Origin: Saccopteryx bilineata
Lineage: Eukaryota; Chordata; Mammalia; Chiroptera; Emballonuridae
Reading direction: 5' to 3'
Assembly (NCBI RefSeq): GCF_036850765.1
Contig: NC_089490.1
Location: 125,330,522-125,394,521, forward strand
DNA length: 64,000 nucleotides
In this document: piece after piece, positions 52,841-63,501 of the stretch
Position numbering within the stretch: the first letter of the stretch is position 1
Layout of the letters: each line of letters starts with the position of its first letter
Program-made: the position numbers and the translations under genes
Notes under the pieces: model-generated
Databases searched by the model: none
The model's input: the letters and a program-made list of their open reading frames with translations, nothing else
Told to the model about the DNA's origin: nothing

Positions 52841-54188
52841 AGGGAAAAATAAGTTTGCAAAATACAAGCTAAACAGATAACTACAAGCCTTTCAAGATAT
52901 ATCTCCAGCTAGTCCACAAAAGTTTTAGTGATTTAAGGAAGAGGGAAAGATGTTTAGGAGACCTAGAAAGGTAGTACAAGAAATTAAGAGGTTATTCATA
53001 ATCTCTAAAGCCAATTATTGCTTCAGGGCAACATTTCAAACAGCTTTTCTTTGCTTTAATTACACTTACAAAATAGCCCAAATAAAGATAAGGGGTCACC
53101 ATTTCTTGCCTATTTTGTTGTGATTCTTTGAGATATCAGACTTCTATGGGCCCATCAACTCAAACTGAGGATTTTCTTTATTTTATAAGACTGGCATAGA
53201 CATTTTCAGTTTAGATTAAAAGGCAAGATCAAGTTGGAAAGCAGTATGTATTTTCCCGGTAACTTACAAATAATGGTGGTTTTAAAACAAGGTCCCAACG
53301 TCCTTTGATAGGCATCCTATTGAGAAGTGGAAATCCATGTTTCCTCCCCTTGAATCTAGGCTCTAAAACTGCTTGACAGTCAGAACAGGGCAGAGTGATG
53401 CTATGCCAGTTTCTGTGTCCAGATCTTAAGAAATAAGCAGCTTCCACTTCTTGTTTCTTAGGCCACTTGCTATAGGAATGTAGATACCTTGCATGGGGGA
53501 GCCCGAGCTGCCTTGTGGAGAGGCCAATGTGGACATAAAGATGTAGTCAGCACCAATTTGCCTGCCATGTGAATGAGCCATCTTAAAGGTGGATGTCATC
53601 TCAACCCACACTCATCCTTAAAAGCCTTGTAGTTCTCTGACTTGAAAAACAGTTTCTATGGTATTTCTATTCATGGTTACTATGATCCCTCTGGACCTGA
53701 ACTCAAATCAGTTATTAGTTGAGTAATATAAAATATGATGCGTGATGCAGGTAGAAGGCAAAGAAGATTATTATTACTACCTTCGCAATCTACTGATATT
53801 AAGGCAAAATTTGACTACCTGGCAATTATATTGACCTCTCTTAGAGAAAGCTTTTACCCTCTTTCTCAGGATCACAATACAGGCACATACATAACCTGTT
53901 TGGAACAGACAATACTGTTTTCAAAAAATTCCAAAAGTTTTACCCTTTCTTATAACTGTAGTAAAACATAAACAACGAACTGGCAATTTCATGGCATTCA
54001 AGATACTCGAACTGTCTTCGGTTTAAGAAAAGTAAAATATTAAAAAGGTAAATTTTCTCTAAAAAGAAAACATAATATTTATTTTTTCTTATAATGTATT
54101 CCAAAGAATATAAATGTATTATGAACAAATGTATATAGGTATATTTTAAGTCAGTATTTTTAGAAACATAGATAATTGAGTGGTAACC
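52841..54188. other. No supported gene
   Basis: Unique-looking DNA. Frames 53229-53447(-), 53426-53611(-) and 53735-53971(+) show no recognisable domain. Confidence 0.4.
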
Positions 54189-54642
54189 ATTTATATTATT
54201 CCTTGCTTTAAAGACTTTATTTATTTCTAGAGAAAGGAGAGAGAGAGAAAGGGGGAGAGAAGTGGGAAGCATCATCTCATAGTTACTTCTTGTATGTGTC
54301 TTGACCTGGCAAGCCTGGGGTTTCAAACCAGCCACCTCAGCATTCCAGGTTGACGCTGTATCCACTGTGCCACCACAGGTCAGGCTTCCTTGTTTTTTTC
54401 TTAAAGATTTTATATATTGATTTTAGAGAGAGGAGAGAGAGAGAGAGAAAGAGAGAGAGAGAAGAGAGAGAGAGAGAAGACAGAGAGAGAGAGAAAGGCG
54501 GGAGCTGAGAGAGGAGTGGGAAGCACCAATTTTACTTCTCGTATGTGCCTTGACTGAGCAAGTGTGGGGTTTTGAACCGGTGACCTCAGCATTCCAGGTC
54601 CACTTATCCACTGTGCCACCACAGGCCATTTATACTATTCTT
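54189..54642 (-). mobile_element. Two short VES-type SINEs, one inserted in the tail of the other
   Basis: The outer SINE (54393-54627) is flanked by ATTTATATTATTCCTT (54189-54204) and ATTTATACTATTCTT (54628-54642). The inner SINE (54206-54385) has its own short duplication TTCCTTG (54199-54205, 54386-54392) and sits at the outer element's poly-T tail. Both have minus-strand heads of the short type (TGTGGTGGCACAGTGGATA and B box GGTTCAAAACC-like). Confidence 0.88.
54425..54500. repeat. GAGAGA-rich simple sequence in the SINE body
   Basis: Long (GA)n/AGAG tracts, expanded relative to the sister SINEs. Confidence 0.85.
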
Positions 54643-54895
54643 ATGCACAAATTCATATAATTACTGTACATTTTAAACTTACTCAGATGGTTAGATTATA
54701 ATGCATCCTTTATTTGGACTAAGGATAAAGCACCAACAGTAGGAGTTTACCCCTTAAAAGAACTCTTACCCTGATACTGATCTAAAAGTTTGGATTCCTC
54801 TTCAAAGCCCAATAACAATTAACCAGACACAACTCATCATCAAAACAACGTTTATCCTTTCACAATATCTTTCACTATGCCTTGCCAAAATCATA

Positions 54896-54897
<2 letters not shown>

Positions 54898-54969
<72 letters not shown>
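54898..54969. repeat. (TG)n(AG)n compound microsatellite
   Basis: About 14 TG units directly followed by about 21 AG units. Confidence 0.97.
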
Positions 54970-54972
<3 letters not shown>

Positions 54973-56319
54973 TATGTACAGGGTAGGGCTTAAAATATTT
55001 ACATCCTTTGGGGAGTATTCAGCAGTAGGTAAAGTTCTGGATTTCTTTTGCATTGTAATTCATCTAGTTCATCTATTTGTAGATGAATTTGTTTCCCTAA
55101 GCAGTAAATATTATTTAACAATGCTCATTATTCAAACACTGACACTAACTTGCAGAGGGCAATAATGAAGTATCAAATTTCTGCAGCCATAAAATGAAAC
55201 TCTCTGCTATCTAAGGCTGCTGAAGCCTACAGGATCAATCTCATAACTTTCATTCAGAGAAACTTAGGAAATCAAAATGCTCCAAACCGTGAATAGTCTT
55301 GCTTGAGCATTAACATTTACACAAGTAATGATTTATACTATCAGAGATGGGTCTATTATTCCCCAACTACGTCGTTCTAGAGAGAGACCGACAGTCCTTG
55401 AGGAGGAAGATAGTGGAGGCATTATGCTAGAACACTCTGTGGTGACATAACTGACAAGTAATCTACTACAAATCCCAGCAGTGAGCATTTATTTCTCTTT
55501 TTCTTGCAAAGGCAAAAGGTTACACATTTTCTAGGAGTGCTCTTCACAAAAGAAAGCAATTTGGAAATGTACCACATTTTTTACCACCCAGAAAGGAAAT
55601 GATCATGAAGAAGAGCTCAGAAGAAATCTTATGTTATTGATGAAGTGTCAATGAATCATAGATATGTAGATGGAATTCTCCTGAAACTATACAATCTCCA
55701 AATATAAGAAACATTACTGGAACTGAAATATGTTTTGGATTTAGGAAACCTTGGCTCATAAGGGGAGTAATTGGAAACACCTGAACTTTACTATACCACT
55801 TCTTCAAGTGTTTCTATACAGATCTCTGCAGGAAGGAGGTTGGGAGGGAAGTCTGTCATGGGTGAGGTTGTGTATTGGCTACAGTTACCAGAGCTCTTTC
55901 AGTTGTATGTTTATATTCCCAAGGTGAACATGATAATCAAAAATGGAGACAGCTGGAAGAAATTACAAACCATGAAATAAGTTATACTCTCAGATGCCCT
56001 TGTAGTCTCCTCACAACACCATAACTACCAAGTCTCTATAGTAACCATGAAAAAGCCAGAACAGCCCACACAAATTAGCCAACATGTGATTCAAAGATCA
56101 TACTTAACGGTTCAAAGTGGCATAAGGTGTTATTGACAACTTTCTGAAAATGTTCGAGTCTACTCCTAAGTATTCAAAGAAAAGAAATACTGTGCAGAAA
56201 TTAATGTGAATCCTTTTTATATAAAACCAGAAAGTATATGACAAATTATTTTGTCATGCAATATATGTATTCACAGATGCTTTAGAATGACATATGGCTT
56301 TTTTTTTTCATTTCAAAAA
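54970..56319. other. No recognised feature
   Basis: Unique-looking DNA without a supported frame or repeat. Confidence 0.4.
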
Positions 56320-56800
56320 TACTAATCAGATGTTATTGAAATTATTTCCAACTATTTAAACTATTTTAAGTGTATAATTCAGCAGCATTAAGTACAATCA
56401 CAATATTGTGTAACGATCATCACTTGCTATAACTAGGACCTTTTCATCATCCTGAGAACAGATTCTATACCTGTTAAGCAATGACTCCCTATTCTATCTG
56501 TCCCTAGTCCCGACTAAACATTATTATATGTTTTTTTTTTTATGTTTGGCTTATTTCACATAGTATAATATTTTAAAGCATAATCCATGTTGTAGCATAT
56601 ATTAAAATTTTACTTTTTGATAGATGAATAATATTCTTTTATATGTATATGCCACATTTAAAAAAATCATTCATCTTTTGATGAACATTTTGGTTGTTTT
56701 CACCTTTTGGCTATTATGAATAATGATGCTATGAACATTGGTATACAAGTATATGTTTGAATCCCTTGGTAGATAACTTTTTAAAAATAAAGTATCTTTA
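56320..56800 (-). repeat. Old L1 3'-end relic
   Basis: GTATAATTCAGCAGCATTAA, CAATCACAATATTGTGTAAC and, further on, CACCTTTTGGCTATTATGAA with GATGCTATGAACATTGGTAT follow the 3' UTR and ORF2 tail of an old L1 on the minus strand. Confidence 0.8.
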
Positions 56801-57264
56801 ATCTCTTGGTGTTTCTACGCATTAAAATAAAACTCAATGGTCACTGCTGATTTTGGGGTTAATTTGCTTTTTTATTTTTTAAAAATAGATATGGGGGGAA
56901 ATGTTTACTTTTCCCACTCCTTATATTTTAAGACTATAAATGCCCCATCTTCCTGTATATGCTATATGAATACATATAAATCAACTCAAATTAAATTAAA
57001 CAGAGTTACATAGGTAGAAAGGATTTCTTCTCAGAAATTAAAGCTATCATACCTTCTGACTACAGAGAACATAATCATTAAAAATGAACATATTTTGTTA
57101 TTTCTCAACTTTTATACTTTTGATAGGTTAAGCATAAGGTAAAAAATAAGAAATAAAAATGCTTACTTATTTGTTTTTTTTAGAATGATTTTCTAGAAAA
57201 GGAAATCTATCAGATTATTTAATCAAAACATACTTGGCCTTTGGCATTCATTTCCTATCCACAG
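56801..57264. other. No recognised feature; upstream intron-like context of 57265
   Basis: AT-rich sequence. It ends in a pyrimidine-rich acceptor-like TTTCCTATCCACAG (57251-57264). Confidence 0.35.
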
Positions 57265-57326
57265 GGAAAATCCCATGTACCTACTATTACAAGCTGGAAG
57301 ATGAAATTATCTTGGCTGGATCTGAG
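57265..57326 (+). other. Possible orphan exon (62 bp) with consensus splice sites
   Basis: A 62-bp segment is preceded by an acceptor-like TTTCCTATCCACAG and followed by a consensus donor GAG|GTGAGT. In one frame (phase 2 at the start, ending on GAG) it is open and reads KIPCTYYYKLEDEIILAGSE, and a second frame is also open. Its composition is less AT-rich than its flanks. I do not recognise the protein. It could be an exon of an unseen gene, an alternative exon, or chance. Confidence 0.3.
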
Positions 57327-58257
57327 GTGAGTGCAGGGAGGTTTAAAAACATCCAACCACTTACTCCATAGAAACTTCATTTATTATTGTCAATCATTAG
57401 GAAGCTAAATTAATCCATACATTTAGGAGAGAGATTCAAAGTGTAGTGTGACTCAAGAGACCACAACATTTAGAATACCTGAAACAGATTCTTTTGGAAA
57501 ATGCACCTGCAGAAATGACAGAAGTTGTAGACCTCACAGTTGGGCAGGGTATAAAAGACTAAAATTACTGATTGAAGAACTTCACGTGCACAAAATGAAG
57601 ACTGGTGATTTTGCTTTCGAACAGTGTTTTTCTTCTCAACAACCTAAGAAAAAATGGTTTACCTTGTCCACAAACTCTACCTTCTTCTTTAAGAAATGGT
57701 TATGGTAAAGTCCTGGGGAATTATCTTTTCTAAAAGAAATCACTTCTTTCTTGCTGCTACCTTCCTCTCCTGTGTGAGGACAGCTGGCTATGACATGTCA
57801 GGCATCCGTATGTTTTCTAGACTTGGGTATCACTGTCCTGGACAAAAAAAATTAAATAAAATGCAATTCATGGTGAAATATAATGCAGACTGTTAATACG
57901 GTGAAATCATATTGTTATAGTAGTATAAAGTGGAGATATTCAGAGTCTTTCATCACACTTATCTTAAATTAAGACCTGGAAGCAACAGACCTTGAACACA
58001 TAGATGCAGAAAAATAACTAGAGGGAGAAACTAATGTCTGTGATACCTCAAGTTTTGCCAAAGTAAAAGAATTATTCATTTTTAAAATCCTTCCAACTCA
58101 ATTCTGTAACATGCACTTGTTTGGGTTACAGTTTTAATGGTGACTTATGATGTGTGGAGCTCTTTGGCACCTACGAATACTGTCTACTTTTGGTCTTAAA
58201 TAGGAAGATCAAATGGCTCTGAGGCAACCCGCTTAATGACCAATTTCTAAATGTTCA
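57327..58257. other. No supported gene
   Basis: It contains an 86-codon frame (57448-57708) and a 66-codon frame (57696-57896), neither with a recognisable domain. No repeat identified. Confidence 0.35.
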
Positions 58258-58673
58258 CGCACCTTATTTTTTTCTTCTTTAACTTATTTCCATTTCCTTA
58301 CCCACCTCTACTTTAGCAAGCATCAGCTTGCTCTCTATATCTGTGGGTCCATTTCTATTTTGTTTATTCATTTGTTTGTTTTAGATTCCATATATAACTA
58401 AAAGCATACAGTATTAGCATAATACCATCTAGGTCCATCCATGTTTTTACAAATGGCAAGATTTCATTCTTTATTATTGCTGAATAGTATTTCATAATAG
58501 TAATATTTTGCAATATTACATTTATATATAACATAAATTTTATACATTATATATTTTAGATATATATTTATATGTATAACATCTTCTTTATCCATTCATC
58601 TACTGATAGACACCTATATTACTTCTATATATTAGCTATTACTAGTAATGTTATAATAAACATGGGGTGTATA

Positions 58674-58752
58674 TACACTGTTCACAAAAATTAAGGGATA
58701 TTTTATTGCTTCATATTCATTTTGAAATATCCCCTAATTTTTGTGAGCAGTA
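58674..58752. mobile_element. Mariner-like MITE (about 75 bp), TA-flanked, near-palindromic
   Basis: Arms CTGTTCACAAAAATTAAGGG and, in inverted complement, CTGCTCACAAAAATTAGGGG (24 of 26 match over the arm) surround a short centre. TA dinucleotides flank it, and the surrounding L1 sequence reads through cleanly once it is removed. These are features of Tc1/mariner miniature elements. Confidence 0.75.
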
Positions 58753-59972
58753 TAACTTTTTGAGTTAGTGTTTCGTTTTTCTCAAATAAATATCCACAGT
58801 GAAATTGCTGGATCATAGGGAAGGTCTATTTTTAATTTTTTCAGGAATCTCTACAGTTTTCCATAGTAACAGTACAAATATACAATCCCACCACAAGTGT
58901 AAAAGGGTTCTCTTTGCTCCATATCCTTGCTAACATTTGTCATTTGTTGTCTTTAATAATAGCATTCTGACAGGGTGAGGTGTTATCACACTGCAGTTTT
59001 AGCTTGCATTTCCCTCAGGGTTAGTGATGTTGAGCATGGTTTCATATGTCCAGTGGCCATCTCTATATCCTCTTTGGAGAAATGTCTATTTGGGTCCTCT
59101 ATTTTTTAATTGGGTTTTTATGTTAATTTGTATGAGATCCTTTTATAGTTGGGATATTAACCCTTTATTGGATGTGTCATTTGTGAATATCTTCTCCTAT
59201 TTAGTAAATTGTCTTTGTTGTTGTTGATGCTTTCCTTTACTTTGTAAAAATTTTTAGTTTTATGCAGTCCCATTTGTTTACTTTTTCTTTTGCTGCCCTT
59301 ACCCAAGGAGACATATTTAAAAAATACTGCTAAAAGAGATGTCAAAGAGTTTCCTATCTTTTATTGTTTTAGGTCTTACTTTTAAGTCTTTAATCCATTT
59401 TGAATTCATTTGTGTATATAATGAAGAAAGTGGTCAAATTTTATTTTTTGAATGTATCTGTCTATTTTTCCCAACACCACTTATTAAAGACGCTGTAATT
59501 ACCTCATTGTTTATCTTTGTTTCCTTGTTATAAATTAACCATATAAGCAAGGGTTTATTTTTGGCCTCTCTGTTTAATTGCATTGATCTCTGATTCTGTC
59601 TTTATGGCAGTACCATACCTTTTTATTATTACAGCTTTGTAGTATAGTTTGATTTCAAGGCATTTGTTACCTTCTACTTTGTTCTTTCTTATAGTTTATT
59701 TGGCTATCTGTGGTCTTTTGTGCTTCCAAATATATATATATATTATAGTATTTGGTATTCTAATTTTAAGGGGAATACCATTTGTATTTTACTAGGGATT
59801 GCTTTGAATTTGTATATTACTTTAGGCAGTAAGGACATCTTAAACAATATTAATTCTTCCAATCCATGAGCAAGCTATATCCTTCCATTTTTTTGTAACT
59901 TTTTCAATTTCTTCTGGAGCCTGTAGTTTTCAGACTACAGATGTCTCACCTCTTTGATTGAATTGGTTCCTA

Positions 59973-60353
59973 GGTATTTTATTCATTTTTTTTTCTTAAG
60001 TGAGAAGTGGGGAGGCAGAGAGACAGACTCTCACATGTACCCGACTAGGATCCACTCGGCAAGTCCACTAGAGAGAAGTGGTCTGCTCATCTGGGGCCAT
60101 TGCTCCATTCCAACTGGAGCCATTTTAGCATCTGAGGCAAGGCCATAGTGCCATCCTCAGTGACCAGGCCAACTTGCTCCAGTGGAGCCTTGGCTGTGAG
60201 AGGGGAAGAGAGAGATAGAGAGAAGGAGTAGGGAACTGGAGAAGCAGATGGGAACTTCTCCTGTGTGCCTTGGCCAAGAATCAAACCTGGGAAATCCACA
60301 CACCCAGGCTATGCTCTACCACTGAGCCAACAGGCCACGGCGGTATTTTATTC
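59973..60353 (-). mobile_element. Older VES-type SINE (long form) in the L1, 12-bp TSD
   Basis: Positions 59985-60341 lie between GGTATTTTATTC copies (59973-59984, 60342-60353). The poly-T tail, a diverged long body and a decayed tRNA-like head near 60290-60340 are recognisable but mutated, so it is older than the SINE at 34428. Confidence 0.88.
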
Positions 60354-61300
60354 TTTTTGATTCAGTTGTAAGTTTTCTTAATTTCTCCTTGTGATAATTT
60401 GTTATTGGTATCTAGAAACACAACAGATTTCCATATATTGATTCTGTATTCTGCAATTCATGTATTAGTTCTAATAGTTTTTTGGTGGAATCTTTAAGGT
60501 TTTCTATACATAGTACCATGCATCTACAAAAATGGAAGTTTTACTTTGTTCTTTCTAATTTGATTGCTTTTTTTTTATCTTTTTCTTGCATGATTGCCAT
60601 GGCTAGGACTTCCAATACTGTGTTGAATAAATGTAGTGAGAGTGGGCATTTTTTTCTTGTTTCTGATCTTACAGAAAAAATTTTCAGTTTTCACCACTGA
60701 GCATGATATTAGCTGTGGGTTTGTCACACATAGACTTTATTATGTTGAAATATTCCTTCCATACCTACTTTGTTAACAGTTTTTTTTATCATAAGAGGAT
60801 ATTAAATTTTGCCAAAGATTTTCTTCTAGTGACATGATCATATGGTTTTAATATTTTACTTTGTTAAAGTGATGTATCATGTTGATTAATTTATAGATAT
60901 TGAATCATCCTTGCATCTCTGGGATGAACCCCACTTTGTCATGGTGTATAATCCTTTTAACATATTGTTGAACCCAGTTTGTTAATATTTGTTGAGAATT
61001 TTTGCATATATGTTCATCAAAGATATTGACCTATACTTTCTCTGGATTTGGTGTCAGGGTAATGCTGGCTTAATAAAATGAGCATAGAGATTTTACTTCC
61101 TCTTTGATTTTTTGAAATAGTTTAAGAAAAATAGGTATTAATTATTTGAATGTTTGGTAGAATTCATTTGTGAAGCCATCTGCTCCTGGACTTTCATTTA
61201 TTTGGAGATTTTTGATTGCTTCAAATTCATTGCTAACAGTCTGTTTAGATTTTGTACTTCCTCCTGATTCAGTCCTTTATGTCCTTCGAGTAAAACCTAA

Positions 61301-61826
61301 CTATTTTTTTCCATTAAAGATATAAAATATGCCCTGGATTTAAAATATACCAGGTAACACACTTTAAAATATAATAAAAAATAGCTTCATTTCTCTGTGT
61401 GTAACTGGCTTGAATCTTTTTTAAGATTGTTTAGCAGCAGGCCTCCCAGTAGAGATGGTTTGGAAGTGAAACTAGAGACATTACACAGGCATTTAGTTTT
61501 CTTTAAACTATGAAATACTTCTGAGCCAGCAGGGTGGGGAGTCTGGATTTCATGTCATCTTATTCCTTCCACACATCCTAAGTGTGACACAGTAAGGGTG
61601 GGGCTGGGAAGTCACAGAACAGGGTGTCTGACAAATTTTACAAAAACAAGGTTGTGGGAAACAATATGAAATTTCAATTGACTGAAGAATTTTGGAAACA
61701 TCACTTTGAGGGCTTCGAGGAAAATTATATTATTACATAGGTTGAAGGAATATATAACAAAGTATAGATAGAAAATGCTGACACCAGAAAATTTAACTCA
61801 AAGACTTTCAAAACTTTTTTAGTGAT
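61301..61826. other. No recognised feature
   Basis: AT-rich unique-looking DNA. Confidence 0.4.
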
Positions 61827-62426
61827 TGTAAAGCCAGTAGCCATGGACACCATGACAGCCGCCTGGCCAGTCCAGGTTTACATTAGATTTAAACAGTCAG
61901 TAATGAAACAACGGAGCCATGAACTGGTGGTTCCATGAACTGGAACCTTTAATCCTAGCTTGCACCCGGTGGGCAAGTAAAAACACACACTGGGCTCCAA
62001 AAGCCACTCATTCAGTGCTCACAAAGCTACTGACTTATCCAAGTTTCCTAGAATCAAAGGTTGCCTGCTCACTAGCCTTATTTACCTCTGTTCCCCATCT
62101 CCTTCTCTCTGCACAAACTCTGCACAAACTGGCTTCTCCTTCAGCACTCTGCCATCTTGGCTGCCTCTCCTCTCCTCTCCTCCACATGGCTTTTCTCTGC
62201 TCTCCTCTAGCATGGGCTCTTCCTAGAACGTAATCCCTCTTCCCCTGGAACAATGTGATCTCTCCTTTTAAAACTTTTTGGTGTGAAAGCCATCCCCTAA
62301 CACACATTAATATAATCACGCCCATCCAAAGCAAGAAGGGCAACTAATATCACCTGGGTGATGGGATTCCATGTGGGCAACACCATCTTTAACAAAGTGA
62401 GCATAATATATTTTATCTGCCCAACA
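61827..62426 (-). repeat. 3' LTR of retroelement 2
   Basis: 600 bp, TG...CA ends. Very similar to the 5' LTR at 63502 onward, apart from scattered differences and a few small indels (for example an extra CTCTCCTCTC unit near 62165). Confidence 0.88.
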
Positions 62427-62440
62427 ATCCACCCCTATGC
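62427..62440 (-). promoter_or_regulatory. Polypurine tract of retroelement 2
   Basis: ATAGGGGTGGAT on the minus strand directly before the 3' LTR, matching retroelement 1 in sequence and position. Confidence 0.7.
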
Positions 62441-62773
62441 TCACTTTACTACTCACAATCTACACCACCAGCATCCCTGTGCAAGGAAATTTGGCACATT
62501 ACACAAATTACAACAACAAGACAAACCATACAATTTCAACAATTACAAAGGTACATTTCACCAGTCTCTGAGCATTTTGCCAAAAGTGCACAATGTCCTT
62601 GGCCTTCTTTCTAGCCCTGGGAAAAGCTCCCCGGGGCAGGGGAGGGCTTCCAGCAAAGCTGCCCCTCACTCCATCAGGGTATTCACATTGTCCAAAATCT
62701 GTAAGTCCATCTAACAAAGGAGCCAGTGCCCACTCCAGTTGTAGTCCAGGAATCAGTCTAAGCACATGGGGCC

Positions 62774-63463
62774 TCAGCCAACCCCCTCATCCCTATTGTC
62801 CTGGCAGGTCTTACACTGTCCCAAAGAGGAGCACGTGGCAATGGCAGTCAGCATTTCCATCTCTGCTCCGGAGACCATGATGGCATTCACCCCTATGTCC
62901 CAAAATTGCAGATCTACCAGGAACATAGTAAGTATTCCTTGCTGCTGGGCTCTCACTTTCTGGAGACTGAGGATCACAACTCCATACTGATTCTCCTCAT
63001 CCTCCAAAGATGAACTGAAAACACTATCTCCCGCTGCTGGGCTCAAGCCCCAGGCTGCCGCCGCCTTCTGCTTTGCAGAACTTGCAGCTCCAGCCCCAGC
63101 CTTAGCCCCAGCCTGCTGCCACGGCTGGCTCTCCACAATGTCCAGGGCAAGCTGCAACTCATGAACCTGGGATTCCTTCTCCAACGGCTGCTCCATTTCC
63201 AGGCAAATCTTGCAAACCTGGTCGGCCTCCTCCTCCAGCGCTTCCTCTAGTTCCAGGATCAGCATCTGTTTCTCCCACATTTGCTCCAGCTCCTTCCACT
63301 GCTCGGTTTGCAGGTCCTGGGCAGCCTCTTCCACAGAACTCTTAGTTTTCTCATGCATGGCTGTAAAAGTCAGACAGCCTATGGTCCCCAAAAGAACAGC
63401 CATGAGGAACTGTAACAGCAGCCAGTCCTCTACTCCACCGTTCAAAGGTGGTGGTGGCTCCAT
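62774..63463 (-). CDS. Uncharacterised protein of retroelement 2 (229 aa, intact frame)
   Basis: The only long frame of the element, opening about 20 bp after the PBS-like site at MEPPPPLNGGVEDW. Residues 14-36 form a hydrophobic stretch (LLLQFLMAVLLGTIGCLTFT), a likely signal-anchor or membrane segment. Residues 40-105 are strongly charged and Leu/Glu-rich with heptad spacing, a probable coiled coil (HELQLALDIVE at its end). An Ala-rich linker follows, then a C-terminal block with DIGVNAIMVSGAEMEM. The same three-part order is found in the decayed frame of retroelement 1 (HELQIALEAE, DIGVDGIMLSGTEM). No Gag zinc knuckle, protease, RT or fusion-peptide motif is visible. Possible identities are a remodelled Gag or an Env-like remnant; function is unknown. 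Its intactness may reflect youth or selection. Confidence 0.65.
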   Translation of the reverse strand: MEPPPPLNGGVEDWLLLQFLMAVLLGTIGCLTFTAMHEKTKSSVEEAAQDLQTEQWKELEQMWEKQMLILELEEALEEEADQVCKICLEMEQPLEKESQVHELQLALDIVESQPWQQAGAKAGAGAASSAKQKAAAAWGLSPAAGDSVFSSSLEDEENQYGVVILSLQKVRAQQQGILTMFLVDLQFWDIGVNAIMVSGAEMEMLTAIATCSSLGQCKTCQDNRDEGVG

Positions 63464-63480
63464 ACTAATCTGTATTGAAT

Positions 63481-63499
63481 CCTGCCACAGACTATGCCA
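63481..63499 (-). promoter_or_regulatory. Primer-binding-site-like sequence of retroelement 2
   Basis: Two bases after the 5' LTR the minus strand reads TGGCATAGTCTGTGGCAGG, close to the complement of a serine tRNA 3' end (TGGCGTAGTC-GGCAGGATTC) with a small insertion. The plus strand shows GAATCCTGCC...GACTATGCCA. Confidence 0.55.
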
Positions 63500-63501
63500 A
63501 A

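Larger units (their letters stand above)
58258..61300 (-). mobile_element. Old L1 (L1M-type), 3' and ORF2 part, heavily decayed
   Basis: Minus-strand L1 3' UTR and ORF2 from the tail (58258-58670) through the C-terminal region (58760-59980) and RT region (60342-61290). The segment equivalent to CTGGGATGAACCCCACTTTG (RT) is at 60920-60940. Many stops. A mariner-like MITE (58676-58750) and a SINE (59985-60341) are inserted. Confidence 0.88.

Noticed and set aside
61919..62233. 104-codon plus-strand frame (and its relative at 63610-63888)
   Set aside because: Both lie antisense within the two LTRs of retroelement 2 and are duplicated because the LTRs are; no domain is visible.
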